Shown: one piece after another, positions 9,979 to 20,055 of the stretch
How positions within the stretch are numbered: position 1 is the first letter of the stretch
How the letters are laid out: every line of letters starts with the position of its first letter
Source of the DNA: Chitinophaga sancti
GTDB lineage: Bacteria; Bacteroidota; Bacteroidia; Chitinophagales; Chitinophagaceae
Length of the DNA stretch: 64,000 nucleotides
Direction: 5' to 3'
Assembly: GCF_034424315.1 (NCBI RefSeq)
Contig: NZ_CP139972.1
Coordinates: 6,138,001-6,202,000 of the forward strand
Made by a program: the position numbers and the translations under genes
The notes under the pieces: generated by a model
The model's input: the letters and a program-made list of their open reading frames with translations, nothing else
What the model was told of the DNA's origin: nothing
Database searches by the model: none

Positions 9979-10983
9979 TCAAGATAAGCGGTTTTTACGA
10001 TATTCTCTTGGAGAGCAGCGATACCGTTTCCTGAACACCGCTGTGAAGTAGTTCGCCCCTCTGTAGCCGGTGTTATAACTAATTTCCTTGATGCTAAGTG
10101 TAGTTTGTGATAGAAGTGTTGCTGCCTTTTTCATGCGCAGGTGTTCGATATACCCTCTGGGGCTGACCCCTAATAGCTCTTTGAAAGCCCTCTCAAAAGT
10201 GTTGATGTGCATATCTGCTTTCCCGCTCAGATCTGCAATGCTCAGATGTTGATGATAGTGATGCTGAATGTACAGGCATACCTGTTTCAGTTTGCCGGCC
10301 TGCTCTCCGTTCTGCAGGTATTTCGGTGTCAGGGCATTGAAATAAAGCGTGAGTAGCTCTTCCAGTTTTTCTTCTACATAGGCCACTTTTTCTTCCTCTT
10401 TCAATGGGCTGTGTCGTAGTTCGTCCAGCACTTTCAGATCGGGTGCCTCCATCCTGATAGCGGGTAGTGTCGTACCTCTGCGCGCCTGTTTTTGCTGTTG
10501 CTGATAGATGTCGTCAAAAGATGGATGCCGGGAAATAAACCTGCTGAAAAAGGAAGGAGAAAAAGAAATACAGATCACCTCATAATTGCCGGAACGCAGA
10601 TCGGCTGTATTCTGAGAATGCGATGGAATGTAGTAGATACCGAACTCTTTTTCAATCAGCATTATTTTACCCTGTCCCTGCAAACGACAGGAGATATTAC
10701 CTTTCAGAATGCAATACATAGCCAGCATGGGAGAGGAGGTAGAAGGCCGCAGACGTACTTTTTCCCGGATAAAACATTGCTGCCAGCTGATCAGCCAGTC
10801 CTGCCCCTTGATCTCCTGGGTAATGTAACTGCCAAAAGGGGCCTCGATATACGTAGTAGCGGAAGTAGGCGACAGCAGGTATTGCTTGAATTGTTCCGGC
10901 AAATGAGTTGAAATGCGTACGAGTGGCTGCATTTTTTCAGGGATCCCGAAGTGCAGCCCAGGGGGATATTGGTTGGACATCAT
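9979..10983 (-). CDS. AraC-family transcriptional regulator
   Basis: This 334-residue protein has a C-terminal AraC DNA-binding domain of two helix-turn-helix units (about residues 230-330; LSIADLSGKADMHINTFERAF and IKEISYNTGYRGANYFTAVF) ending in the family motif region FRKRYRCSPREYR. The N-terminal part should sense an effector but shows no domain I can name. It begins with two methionines, so the start is at 10983 or 10980. It may control the amidohydrolase and MFS genes directly downstream; this is inferred only from position. Confidence 0.88.
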   Translation of the reverse strand: MMSNQYPPGLHFGIPEKMQPLVRISTHLPEQFKQYLLSPTSATTYIEAPFGSYITQEIKGQDWLISWQQCFIREKVRLRPSTSSPMLAMYCILKGNISCRLQGQGKIMLIEKEFGIYYIPSHSQNTADLRSGNYEVICISFSPSFFSRFISRHPSFDDIYQQQQKQARRGTTLPAIRMEAPDLKVLDELRHSPLKEEEKVAYVEEKLEELLTLYFNALTPKYLQNGEQAGKLKQVCLYIQHHYHQHLSIADLSGKADMHINTFERAFKELLGVSPRGYIEHLRMKKAATLLSQTTLSIKEISYNTGYRGANYFTAVFRKRYRCSPREYRKNRLS

Positions 10984-11167
10984 GCATAGTATTTAACGTG
11001 TGATTGTGAGAAGATATCATGGGTTAGTATCAGCAAATTAATGGATATCACTGCGGCCGCATTGCATATCAATCGTCCTGTTATCCAATAGCATTGCCGG
11101 GCGGATCATTTAACACAAGGGTAATATCCTTATCTTAGCTTTATACCAAATCAAACCCCCAATTATT

Positions 11168-11527
11168 ATGACTACACAAGAGATCGCCCAGCAACTGGTG
11201 GCGTATTGCGCTAAAGGAGAATTTGAGAAAGCACAAACCGAATTGTATGCAGCGGATGCAGTCAGCATTGAACCTTATGCAACCCCCGATTTTGCAAAGG
11301 AAACCAAAGGCCTGCCTGAGTTACAGAGAAAGATCAAAGCTTTTTTGGATGGATTGGATGCGGTGCATAGTATCAAAGTGTCCGAACCATTAGTAGTAGC
11401 AAATGCTATCTCCTTTACTATCGACATGGATGTGGATATGAAAGGACAGGGAAGAATGAATATGGCAGAAATATGTGTATATGAAGTGAGGGATGGAAAG
11501 GTTATTTCCGAACAGTTTTTCTTTTAA
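11168..11527 (+). CDS. SnoaL-like (NTF2-fold) protein
   Basis: This 119-residue protein has the layout of the SnoaL/NTF2-like fold: an N-terminal helix (EIAQQLVAYCAKGEFEKAQTELYA), a helix-strand middle with GLPELQRKIKAFLDGLD, and C-terminal strands ending EVRDGKVISEQFFF. Members of this fold range from isomerases to ligand-binding proteins, so no reaction is assigned. It is transcribed alone, divergently from the araC-type gene, and is followed by a very strong terminator. Confidence 0.75.
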   Translation: MTTQEIAQQLVAYCAKGEFEKAQTELYAADAVSIEPYATPDFAKETKGLPELQRKIKAFLDGLDAVHSIKVSEPLVVANAISFTIDMDVDMKGQGRMNMAEICVYEVRDGKVISEQFFF

Positions 11528-11557
11528 ATTTTTTTCAGGCAGACTGCAAGCCCTACA

Positions 11558-11616
11558 CCCGAACCAATCGCTTTTATACCGCAGGTATAAAAGCGATTGG
11601 TTCGGGCTTTTTCTTT
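11558..11616 (+). terminator. Strong rho-independent terminator
   Basis: A 23-bp perfect stem (11558-11580 with 11584-11606) surrounds a 3-nt GCA loop and is followed by a T-rich run. It separates the SnoaL-like gene from the gamma-glutamyltransferase gene. Confidence 0.9.
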
Positions 11617-11655
11617 TGTTAACTTGGCATCCTACCGTCTAAATCGCATTTGCTT

Positions 11656-13578
11656 ATGAAACGAATTTGCCTCCTGGTAAGCCTCTTTGTTATTGCATCG
11701 CCTATGATGGCACAGCAAACACAAAAGCCACCCTTACATGGAAAACACTGGATGGCTGTTACAGGTAAACCCCTGGCTGCTACCGCGGGTGCTATGACCT
11801 TTCAGAAAGGAGGAAATGCCGTAGATGCCGCCTGTGCTATGCTGGCTGCTACCTGCACCATGTGGGATGTACTCAGTTGGGGTGGAGAAACACAAGCCCT
11901 CATTTACAATCCTACAACAAAAAAAGTCATTGCCATCAATTCGCTGGGCGTAGCGCCAACAGGTGCCACGCCTGCATTCTTCAAAGACAAGGGCTATAAC
12001 TTCCCGCCTGAATATGGCCCACTGGCCGCTGTTACACCAGGTACGCCGGGAGGACTCTGCCTCATGCTGGCTAACTATGGTAAACTCAGTCTGAAGGAAG
12101 TACTGGCACCAGCTATGGAAATGGCGGCGGGGTACCCAATAGAAGCACAAACAGCCAACAGCATCGAACGCGCAAAGGAGAGGATCAAAGGATGGCCATA
12201 CAGCAAAGCCGTTTTCCTTACACATCCCGGTGAAAAAAGAGAAGCCCCTGATGCAGGTGAGATCTTTGTACAGAAAGATTTACTGGCTACACTTACCAGG
12301 ATGGTAGAAGCAGAACAGGAAGCACTGCGTAATCATAAAAGTCGTAAAGAAGCGATCATGGCAGCGTATGATCGTTTTTACAAAGGTGATATCGCAAAAG
12401 AATTTGTAAGAGGATGCCAGGAGCAGGGAGGCCTGATCACACTGAATGACCTGGCTAAATGGAAGCCTGTAGAAGAAGAACCATTACATGTCAGTTACCG
12501 TGGTATCGAGGTATATAAATTACAGGCATGGACACAAGGACCTGCCATGCTGCAAAGCCTGAATATCCTGGAAAACTTCGACCTGAAAAGTATGGGCTAC
12601 AATTCTTCCCAATACATCAACACCGTATACCAGACCATGAGTCTTGCCTTTGCAGATCGTGATTTCTACTATGGGGATCCCGCTTTTTCGCCCGGCTTAC
12701 CCATAAATGGTCTGCTGAGCAAGGAGTATGCAAAGGAGCGTGCAAAACTAATTAATCCTGCCCAAAATGAGCCTAAATCAGGTCCGGGTGATCCTTATGC
12801 TTACGAGGGCAAAAAGAATCCGTTCACAGCTCTTTTAAAGATGCACAATGCATTGTCTGATACTTCTGTCGATCTGAATAAAAGTTTCCTGCCAAAACAC
12901 GATGCTGCGGCTATCCTGAACACGCCTGCTACTGACCAGATGATGGCAATGAATGATAGTGCCTATATGGATAGATTATGGAGAGGTACCACCAGCGTGG
13001 AAGCTGCTGATGAAGAAGGCTGGGTGGTATCTGTAACCCCGAGCGGTGGCTGGACCCCGGCCTGCATAGCAGGGCATACAGGAGTAGGCATGAGCCAGCG
13101 GATGCAATCATTTGTATTGGATTCTGCGGTTTGTCCTTTCAATGTGGTGGCTCCCGGTAAGCGCCCCCGTGTTACCCTCACACCCAGTATGGCGCTGAAA
13201 GACGGGAAGCCGTTTTTATCATTCGCAGTACAGGGAGGCGATACCCAGGATCAGAACCTCTTACAGTTCTTCCTCGATATAGTCGAATTCGGGATGACGG
13301 TGCAGCAGGCCACTGAAGCGGCAAACATCAACACGAATCAACTCTGGCTTTCCCTCGGCGGTACCCAGGCCAAAGATCGCGTACCACACCCGGGAGAGAT
13401 TTTACTGAACAAAAATACCCCTGATAGTGTGCGTACAACCCTGATCAAAATGGGTTACAAACCGACTTACGGAGAGCGTACAAGTGGCCCTGTAAACGCT
13501 ATTTTCCTGGACAGGGATCACGGTAGCCTTTGGGGTGGTAGCAGCAACCATGGAGAGGATTATGGCATTGGCTGGTAA
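11656..13578 (+). CDS. Gamma-glutamyltransferase family protein, exported
   Basis: With the ATG at 11656 the protein has 640 residues. The first 20 (MKRICLLVSLFVIASPMMA) form a Sec signal peptide, so it acts in the periplasm or outer envelope. Gamma-glutamyltransferases cleave glutathione and gamma-glutamyl peptides after self-cleavage before a nucleophilic threonine. The candidate threonine is in RGTTSVEAADEEG (near nt 12985), with a glycine-rich substrate-binding segment at SVTPSGGW. The nucleophile context differs from the E. coli enzyme, so this may be a divergent branch with another substrate. It ends 78 bp before tRNA-Ala. Confidence 0.87.
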   Translation: MKRICLLVSLFVIASPMMAQQTQKPPLHGKHWMAVTGKPLAATAGAMTFQKGGNAVDAACAMLAATCTMWDVLSWGGETQALIYNPTTKKVIAINSLGVAPTGATPAFFKDKGYNFPPEYGPLAAVTPGTPGGLCLMLANYGKLSLKEVLAPAMEMAAGYPIEAQTANSIERAKERIKGWPYSKAVFLTHPGEKREAPDAGEIFVQKDLLATLTRMVEAEQEALRNHKSRKEAIMAAYDRFYKGDIAKEFVRGCQEQGGLITLNDLAKWKPVEEEPLHVSYRGIEVYKLQAWTQGPAMLQSLNILENFDLKSMGYNSSQYINTVYQTMSLAFADRDFYYGDPAFSPGLPINGLLSKEYAKERAKLINPAQNEPKSGPGDPYAYEGKKNPFTALLKMHNALSDTSVDLNKSFLPKHDAAAILNTPATDQMMAMNDSAYMDRLWRGTTSVEAADEEGWVVSVTPSGGWTPACIAGHTGVGMSQRMQSFVLDSAVCPFNVVAPGKRPRVTLTPSMALKDGKPFLSFAVQGGDTQDQNLLQFFLDIVEFGMTVQQATEAANINTNQLWLSLGGTQAKDRVPHPGEILLNKNTPDSVRTTLIKMGYKPTYGERTSGPVNAIFLDRDHGSLWGGSSNHGEDYGIGW

Positions 13579-13656
13579 ATTTCCAGTCATGCCGGCAATT
13601 GCAAAAATAAAGTTGGCAAATTCCAGAAAAATTTTACATTTGCAACCTCGATTGCA

Positions 13657-15249
<1,593 letters not shown>

Positions 15250-15479
15250 GCTCTTGTATTTGCTGTTGTTTAATTAGTGTATATTCCTTTTCCATTCTTT
15301 GGCTGACGGCAATTACCATCTTCGCTACCGAATACAACCAGTCCCTGATTTTAAGTAATTCATCATCTGTGTAACTGCGGTGTTCATCATTCCAGATTGC
15401 TCTCAATTGTTGCAGGCTAACTTTTTCAGATAAGCTATCCGTTTCTATAGCATTGGAGTTTTTGGGAATGGCTTTTAAT

Positions 15480-15743
15480 TTATTTTTCATATAGATATTG
15501 GTTTAAATGTTCTTTAGAAAAGAGATGCCTTCCCCGTTTTGTATGTTGTAGTGTTTGTAGCCTACCTGCATATACTAAAGTATAAACCCTTGATACAGAC
15601 AGGTGCAGGTAAGTTGCAGCTTCCTGTAATGAAAGTGGCGGCGATGAGTTGATTTCCAGGGAGGATATTCTGGACTGGATTTTATCCAGTTTGGTAATCA
15701 ATGTGTCTAATTTTTGCTGGATAAGCTTTAATTCGTCATTCAT
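15480..15743 (-). CDS. Excisionase-like helix-turn-helix DNA-binding protein
   Basis: The start at 15743 (MNDELKLIQQ) gives 87 residues; an upstream frame of 83 codons has no protein-like features. Residues 1-35 form a heptad-like coiled coil (LIQQKLDTLITKLDKIQSRI). Residues 38-87 match the MerR/excisionase-type winged helix: SLQEAATYLHLSVSRVYTL, then GRLQTLQHTKRGRHLFSKEHLNQYL. Such proteins often act as recombination directionality factors for serine integrases or as repressors. It is the first gene of the leftward recombinase unit. Confidence 0.82.
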   Translation of the reverse strand: MNDELKLIQQKLDTLITKLDKIQSRISSLEINSSPPLSLQEAATYLHLSVSRVYTLVYAGRLQTLQHTKRGRHLFSKEHLNQYLYEK

Positions 15744-15944
15744 AGATATGGTATTTATTGGTACCGTAAGATCAAATGCCAGGCCTGTTTTATCATGACC
15801 AACTCGACCAAAATTGCTAACGGAAAGAATCGGTACAAAGCGGTAAAAAGTGTAAACTTGTTTACCAATGAAACACTTAAAGAAAATCTTAAAATCAAGA
15901 TCCTGGTTTGTTTTGTGGCAAATTGTCACTGACATTGAAAGAAG

Positions 15945-15975
15945 ACATGAATGCCATACGGTCAGGCATTCATGT
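15945..15975. repeat. Hairpin-forming inverted repeat upstream of the excisionase-like gene
   Basis: ACATGAATGCC and its perfect complement (11 bp) flank a 9-nt spacer. It lies about 200 bp upstream of the HTH gene in a 338-bp gap (15744-16081) that holds no convincing gene. It could be an operator or a recombination-factor site. Confidence 0.55.
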
Positions 15976-16040
15976 AAGGTGTAGGTTGCCATTAGCTCAA
16001 TAAATTATCTTGTTACATTTACGTACGCTTCAGGATACAG

Positions 16041-16080
16041 TTAAAAACAATTAAGGACAATTAAGGGTTATTAAAGATTT
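16041..16080. repeat. Four tandem 10-bp direct repeats
   Basis: TTAAAAACAA, TTAAGGACAA, TTAAGGGTTA and TTAAAGATTT follow each other in exact 10-bp register directly behind the XRE gene. A 10-bp period places all copies on one face of the helix, which suits cooperative protein binding. Confidence 0.5.
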
Positions 16081-16081
16081 A

Positions 16082-16957
16082 TCAGGAACGATTTGCGTTT
16101 ACGTTAAGATAGTAAGCTGCTTCCACCAAACAATAGATGTGTTCATATAATAATAGTAGGAAAGAACGTTCAATCCCTTCGTCATATCCGACACCTTCGT
16201 TTGAAATACCAGCATCTAACCAGTTCCAAAATAAAAAGCGTAACTGTTTCAGCGTATATTTTTCATAGAAAGATTTAAGTACCTGTTCAGGATTCATTAC
16301 TAGTTCGTAAACCAAATCACGAGGTTGATTCTGGGATCGTGCGGTAGTGTGAGCACCTATTGATTCCGTAACTCCAACAGCATTTTCACATTTTCTTTTT
16401 TCGTTTATCAGGTGTAAGGCTTCTAATAACACCAGTAAGTCTTTATAGAAAGTCATTAATGTTAACCGAATGCCCTCTTCTTCACAACTACTTTTATTAT
16501 TGGCAATAGCTGCTTTTATCCATGTCCAGGTATCATCACGAATAGAATCAATATCCCGTACTCTAAAGACTTCCTGAATAACCTGAGTAGGATTACGAGC
16601 TACTTTTTCCAAAAGAAGCTCAGGTATTTTTTCAAGCTCACTGGATTCGTCTAATGCTTCTAAATTACTTGCTTCTTCCTCACTCAATTCTCCGTTCCCT
16701 ACTGCCTGCTTTTTTAATAAATCAATCAATTCCTCCTGAGTAGCCATTAATTGATGTTGCAGACCAAGAATATAAAAATAACAGGTTTCGCTTTTGAAGA
16801 AAGCATCCAGGTGTTTGGCCGTTTCAAACTTGAGAATGGATTTGCCTGCTTCCAATTCGGCATATTGCTCTTTGGACATATGTAAAACATTGGCGACCGC
16901 TTCCTGGCTTAGATTGTTCTTTTCGCGGAAATAGCGCATGAAAATATTCTCAGTCAT
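16082..16957 (-). CDS. XRE-type regulator with two copies of an unnamed helical repeat domain
   Basis: This 291-residue protein starts with an XRE helix-turn-helix (residues 4-60; REKNNLSQEAVANVLHMSKEQYAELEAGK). Two related segments of about 65 residues follow, near 120-185 and 215-285. Each begins with NP-Q-V or EQVL, continues through a W-W helix pair (WTWIKAAI; LFWNWLDAGI) and ends in a leucine-rich helix with LLEALHLIN or LVEAAYYLN. A third copy is at the N-terminus of the neighbouring MNT/HEPN-like protein, whose gene overlaps this one by 8 bp. The two probably work together, perhaps as a toxin-antitoxin-like or sensor module. The function is unknown. Confidence 0.75.
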   Translation of the reverse strand: MTENIFMRYFREKNNLSQEAVANVLHMSKEQYAELEAGKSILKFETAKHLDAFFKSETCYFYILGLQHQLMATQEELIDLLKKQAVGNGELSEEEASNLEALDESSELEKIPELLLEKVARNPTQVIQEVFRVRDIDSIRDDTWTWIKAAIANNKSSCEEEGIRLTLMTFYKDLLVLLEALHLINEKRKCENAVGVTESIGAHTTARSQNQPRDLVYELVMNPEQVLKSFYEKYTLKQLRFLFWNWLDAGISNEGVGYDEGIERSFLLLLYEHIYCLVEAAYYLNVNANRS

Positions 16958-18104
16958 GTTGGGTAAACTTATTGGTTAATGAATCCAGCTTTTCCTGGAA
17001 AACCTGTGTTGTCTTGTCATGTAACTGCTTTATGAGACGGAATAATATCTGTATTTGATGATGCTCTATTTGAAAATCATCCTTATATCTGGCATGTACA
17101 TAGGCTTTATATAAAAGATGGAGTAGATTTTTATTGCCCCCTGCGCCGGAATGAAAAAAAACCTGCAATTCGGGAGCGCATTGTCTGGTGAAACGAAATA
17201 ACCTTTGCAGGTTATGGGTCACGTAATTGTGGCCAGTGAGCGCATACAGGATGGCTCGAAGACAATGTTCGGTCGCCTGTTGGAGCATAAAGGCAGTCAG
17301 ATTTTTATCGTGTTTCAGATAGAAATAACCAGCCCCATCATAAAATATCTGAGCAACGTGAAATGGTTTATTAAAATCCTCCAGAGCTTTGGTTTTGATG
17401 GCTGCTAAATCAGTAATGGCTGGAACAGGTAAGGGAAACCGGCCATCATCATATATCAGGTTTTCAGCAATGCAAACAAATGAAAAGAATATATGTCCTT
17501 CTTTGATTAACCTGTAAATTTCGACCGCCTTAGAAAAGCTGATCATAATGTCTGCAATATCCTTGCATTGTGCTTCAATGGCTTCCTGAAGTTCTTTATG
17601 TGGTTGCTGTGACTTTACGGGTAGCAAAATCAGTAGATCATATTGGAAAGCATGACCAGCTTTATCAGTTCCATGAGCATCCAATAGATATATCTTTTCC
17701 GCCTCAGTTATTTTAACAATGATGTCAAGAATTCTTTCAAGCGGATCTGCTTCTGGTTGTAGTACTTCAGGAGTGAGTGGAATAATGGGTGTTTCGGTTT
17801 TGTTATTATCTTCAGTATCTATCCCCTCTACGGATTCATTTCCAAGAATTACCCAGGCCGCTTCAATCAGCTTTTCAATATTATCGTGTAGAGTGACATA
17901 CTCCAGAGCCTCCACATCTTCTGCACGTAAAGCATCGGTTAGCCATTCCTTGAGGCATAAACGTATATCTGATAAAGTGTACCAGGTGAAGAATTCTTTT
18001 AGGATATGATGAGGGTTGTTTATTTCATTACAGGTGAGCCGGAAAGGTTGTTGGTGCCATACTGGCCAATTGGATAGTATTCGCTTGTTTAATGGTGTGT
18101 TCAT
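16950..18104 (-). CDS. Protein with a degenerate nucleotidyltransferase region and a HEPN domain
   Basis: The protein has 384 residues. Residues about 22-95 carry the same helical repeat found twice in the downstream XRE protein (ILKEFFTWYTLSDIRLCLKEWL...IEAAWVIL). Residues about 125-235 look like a minimal nucleotidyltransferase (IYLLDAHG, then YDLLILLPV), but the usual GS and DxD motifs are not intact. Residues about 250-370 match a HEPN domain (FMLQQATEHCLRAILYALTG; AYVHARYKDDF). MNT and HEPN proteins often form toxin-antitoxin pairs; here both parts are on one chain. It is the first gene of a leftward pair. Confidence 0.75.
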   Translation of the reverse strand: MNTPLNKRILSNWPVWHQQPFRLTCNEINNPHHILKEFFTWYTLSDIRLCLKEWLTDALRAEDVEALEYVTLHDNIEKLIEAAWVILGNESVEGIDTEDNNKTETPIIPLTPEVLQPEADPLERILDIIVKITEAEKIYLLDAHGTDKAGHAFQYDLLILLPVKSQQPHKELQEAIEAQCKDIADIMISFSKAVEIYRLIKEGHIFFSFVCIAENLIYDDGRFPLPVPAITDLAAIKTKALEDFNKPFHVAQIFYDGAGYFYLKHDKNLTAFMLQQATEHCLRAILYALTGHNYVTHNLQRLFRFTRQCAPELQVFFHSGAGGNKNLLHLLYKAYVHARYKDDFQIEHHQIQILFRLIKQLHDKTTQVFQEKLDSLTNKFTQHD

Positions 18105-18620
18105 TTGGAAAAGTTTAAAGGTGGATAGGTATGAATAGAAAATGGGGAGTCATTTATACAATGGGATATTCCTTCCGCTATGGTCAAAGGTGATAGCGGC
18201 ATAAAAATGATGTTAATGTTATAAAGGAATTACTTTAGATGGGCCATTGAGGCTTGCCTGCAGGTGCCGCTTGAAATTGAGGTGGTTTCTTACAAAACAT
18301 GACTTGGAATTATAAAAATGGAAGAAGGAGGTTTATCCAATCGTAAGAACACCCTGTAGGTTTAATAAAAAAGACGTGGGTTAGTTCTTACAGCTACTGA
18401 AGGGCTACCACGCCCCTGATCGCGAATAAGAACGCCCACGTCAGAACCTTTAAGCATATAGCTAAAGGAATAACGTGAGCGATTTACCCTATTTCCCGCG
18501 ATCATTAAATGTGGTAGTTTTCAGTAGCGAGAATAAAGCAAACACGCTTAAAAATATTTAAAGTGCTCGCAAAACTATACTTCTTATGTTGAGTTTTCAA
18601 ATATCATTAGATGAGTATGG
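18105..18620. other. Gene-free stretch of 516 bp; left half has no recognised feature, right half is highly structured
   Basis: No supported coding frame is present. From 18105 to about 18340 I see only a short CCTGCAGG palindrome and nothing else notable. From 18343 to 18528 there is a dense set of interleaved complementary segments, listed separately. The stretch ends at the left terminal repeat of the IS3-type element. Confidence 0.7.
18343..18528. ncRNA. Candidate structured RNA with pseudoknot topology; strand not determined
   Basis: Four pairings are visible. A: GACGTGGG (18373-18380) and GTTCTTA (18384-18390) with CCCACGTC (18435-18442) and TAAGAAC (18427-18433). B: GCTACTGAA and CTACCAC (18393-18411) with GTGGTAG and TTCAGTAGC (18511-18528). 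C: TGATCGCG (18417-18424) with CGCGATCA (18497-18504). D: a local hairpin at 18447-18468. Order A-B-C-A'-D-C'-B' makes A-A' cross B-B' and C-C', which is a pseudoknot. GTAAGAAC at 18343-18350 could also pair with GTTCTTAC at 18384-18391, competing with A'. I do not recognise a known RNA family. Confidence 0.5.
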
Positions 18621-18728
18621 TGGTCCCCAGTCTTAGGACCGGTAATCGTTCCTTTTAAGCTTTTAAGTGTTAAATGATTTACTGGGCTTTGCCCTGTGAA
18701 TCATTTGGCACAAGCCCCCGGCAGGGGA

Positions 18729-19544
18729 TTATGCGGCTTTGGCCATATAGGCTTCTATTGGGGTTGAATAATCCAATGATTGATGCACACGCGTACGATT
18801 ATAAAAATTAAAATATTCTTTCAGGCCCTGATAGAGCGAAAGACCATCTTCGTGTACGTTCAGGTAAATGTGCTCATATTTAACACTCCTCCACAGTCGT
18901 TCGATCCATATATTATCCAGTGCCCGACCTTTCCCGTCCATGCTTATTTTGATTTCATGTTCTTTTAGCAGACCGGTAAACACTTCGCTGGTGAACTGAC
19001 TGCCCTGATCTGTATTAAATATTTCCGGCTTACCGTGTTTCAAAATTGCAACATCTGCAATATCTCTGCACCACTCTGCATTCATGGTATTACTTATGCC
19101 CCAGTTGACTACGTAGCGGGTATGTACATCAATAATGGCGCATAAATACATGAAGCCCTTTTTCATCGGAATATATGTAATGTCGCAACACCAAACCTGG
19201 TTAGCTTTATTGATATCGATGCCTTTGAGCAGGTAAGGATATATTTTGTGAGATTTATCCGGCTTACTGGTGTTGGGTTCCTGGAATAGTGTGTTCCAGT
19301 TTACCAATTTCATCAGACGTCTTATTCTCTTTCTGTTAATATTATACCCTTTTAGACGCAATAAAGCCATCAATCGACGTTCCCCATAGAAAGGTGTCAG
19401 AAAGTATTGCGCGTCAAGAATGCGCATTATTTCCAGGTTCTCGCTTGTCTCCGATACAGGAACATAATACAAACCACTCCTGTGCAGCTTTAAAAGCTCG
19501 CATTGACGGCGAATACTAAGGTATGGATGATTTGGTTCAAGCAT
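18729..19544 (-). CDS. IS3-family transposase OrfB (integrase core)
   Basis: The 271-residue protein carries the DDE integrase core: the first D in VWCCDITYIPMKKG, the second in IFNTDQGSQFTS and the E in NIWIERLWRSVKYEH. An HTH_21 segment (YGERRLMALLRLKGYNINRKRIRRLM) precedes the core. OrfB lies in the -1 frame relative to orfA. The frame is open upstream to a run of nine A residues (leftward strand, 19577-19585) at the end of orfA, so a fused OrfAB transposase can be made by -1 ribosomal frameshifting, as is known for this family. Confidence 0.93.
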   Translation of the reverse strand: MLEPNHPYLSIRRQCELLKLHRSGLYYVPVSETSENLEIMRILDAQYFLTPFYGERRLMALLRLKGYNINRKRIRRLMKLVNWNTLFQEPNTSKPDKSHKIYPYLLKGIDINKANQVWCCDITYIPMKKGFMYLCAIIDVHTRYVVNWGISNTMNAEWCRDIADVAILKHGKPEIFNTDQGSQFTSEVFTGLLKEHEIKISMDGKGRALDNIWIERLWRSVKYEHIYLNVHEDGLSLYQGLKEYFNFYNRTRVHQSLDYSTPIEAYMAKAA

Positions 19545-19570
19545 GGAACGACGGATGGATAATGACCTGG

Positions 19571-19855
19571 TTACAATTTTTTTTTCAGGAAGTCATTCTC
19601 AACTTTAAGCTGACCTATCTGTGCATACAATTTCTCCAGTTGATCAGCTTGTTGTTCCTGTTGTTTGTTTCCAGATTCTGAATCAAACGCACTAGCAAGT
19701 TTGGCTGCCGCCTCTCGTTTCCATGTATTGATTTGTGTGGGATGCAAATCATACTTCTTAGCTAGTTCTTCAACTGTACTACGCTCTTTTAAGGCTTCCA
19801 TGACTACTTTCGCCTTGAAGTCTCCAGTGAATTTTCTTCTGCTTTGCTTTGTCAT
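19571..19855 (-). CDS. IS3-family transposase OrfA (HTH protein)
   Basis: The 94-residue protein has an IS3-type helix-turn-helix (residues 5-50; RRKFTGDFKAKVVMEALKE, then ELAKKYDLHPTQINTWKRE) and a leucine-rich coiled coil at the C-terminus (LEKLYAQIGQLKVENDFL) typical of OrfA dimers. The gene ends in a run of nine A followed by TTG TAA, a likely slippery site for fusion with OrfB. Confidence 0.92.
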   Translation of the reverse strand: MTKQSRRKFTGDFKAKVVMEALKERSTVEELAKKYDLHPTQINTWKREAAAKLASAFDSESGNKQQEQQADQLEKLYAQIGQLKVENDFLKKKL

Positions 19856-19998
19856 TATTTTGGCAATTTAAGATGTTTTTTACAATCTTAATTACCGGTC
19901 CAAATTTCGGGTACCATTATATGAGCATTTAGAGTAGAATAAACAATTTTCAATTTGTTTTGACCAAACTAAGGTAACAATTAAATTAATATTATAGC

Positions 19999-20035
19999 AT
20001 TAATAACAATAAATATAGCATTTATTGTTATTAAT
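19999..20035. promoter_or_regulatory. Perfect 16-bp inverted repeat upstream of the small XRE gene
   Basis: ATTAATAACAATAAAT and its exact complement flank a 5-nt ATAGC spacer. It is all A/T in the arms apart from one G-C pair, and it lies just upstream of the promoter for the XRE gene at 20110. It could be the operator of that regulator. Confidence 0.55.
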
Positions 20036-20055
20036 TATGCTTTTAATGATAAATA

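Larger units (their letters stand above)
18621..19916 (-). mobile_element. IS3-type insertion sequence
   Basis: Imperfect terminal repeats of about 27 bp bracket orfA and orfB: the left end starts TGGTCCCCAG and the right end, read inward, starts TGGTACCCGA; both continue to a shared GGACCGGTAAT. The length is 1,296 bp. I see no matching target duplication next to the ends, which may indicate a later deletion or recombination at one side. Both transposase frames are intact. Confidence 0.85.

Noticed and set aside
15744..15992. Longer version of the excisionase-like protein
   Set aside because: The extra 83 codons are cysteine-rich and unlike the family, and they contain the inverted repeat; the ATG at 15743 starts the recognisable protein.
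18343..18528. HDV-like ribozyme
   Set aside because: The crossing helices recall it, but HDV needs a hairpin between the second helix and the closing strand of the first, and only about 15 nt are available there.
18618..19920. Target duplication of the IS3-type element
   Set aside because: The 3-4 bases next to the two ends do not match. ATGAG occurs near both ends but not directly beside them.
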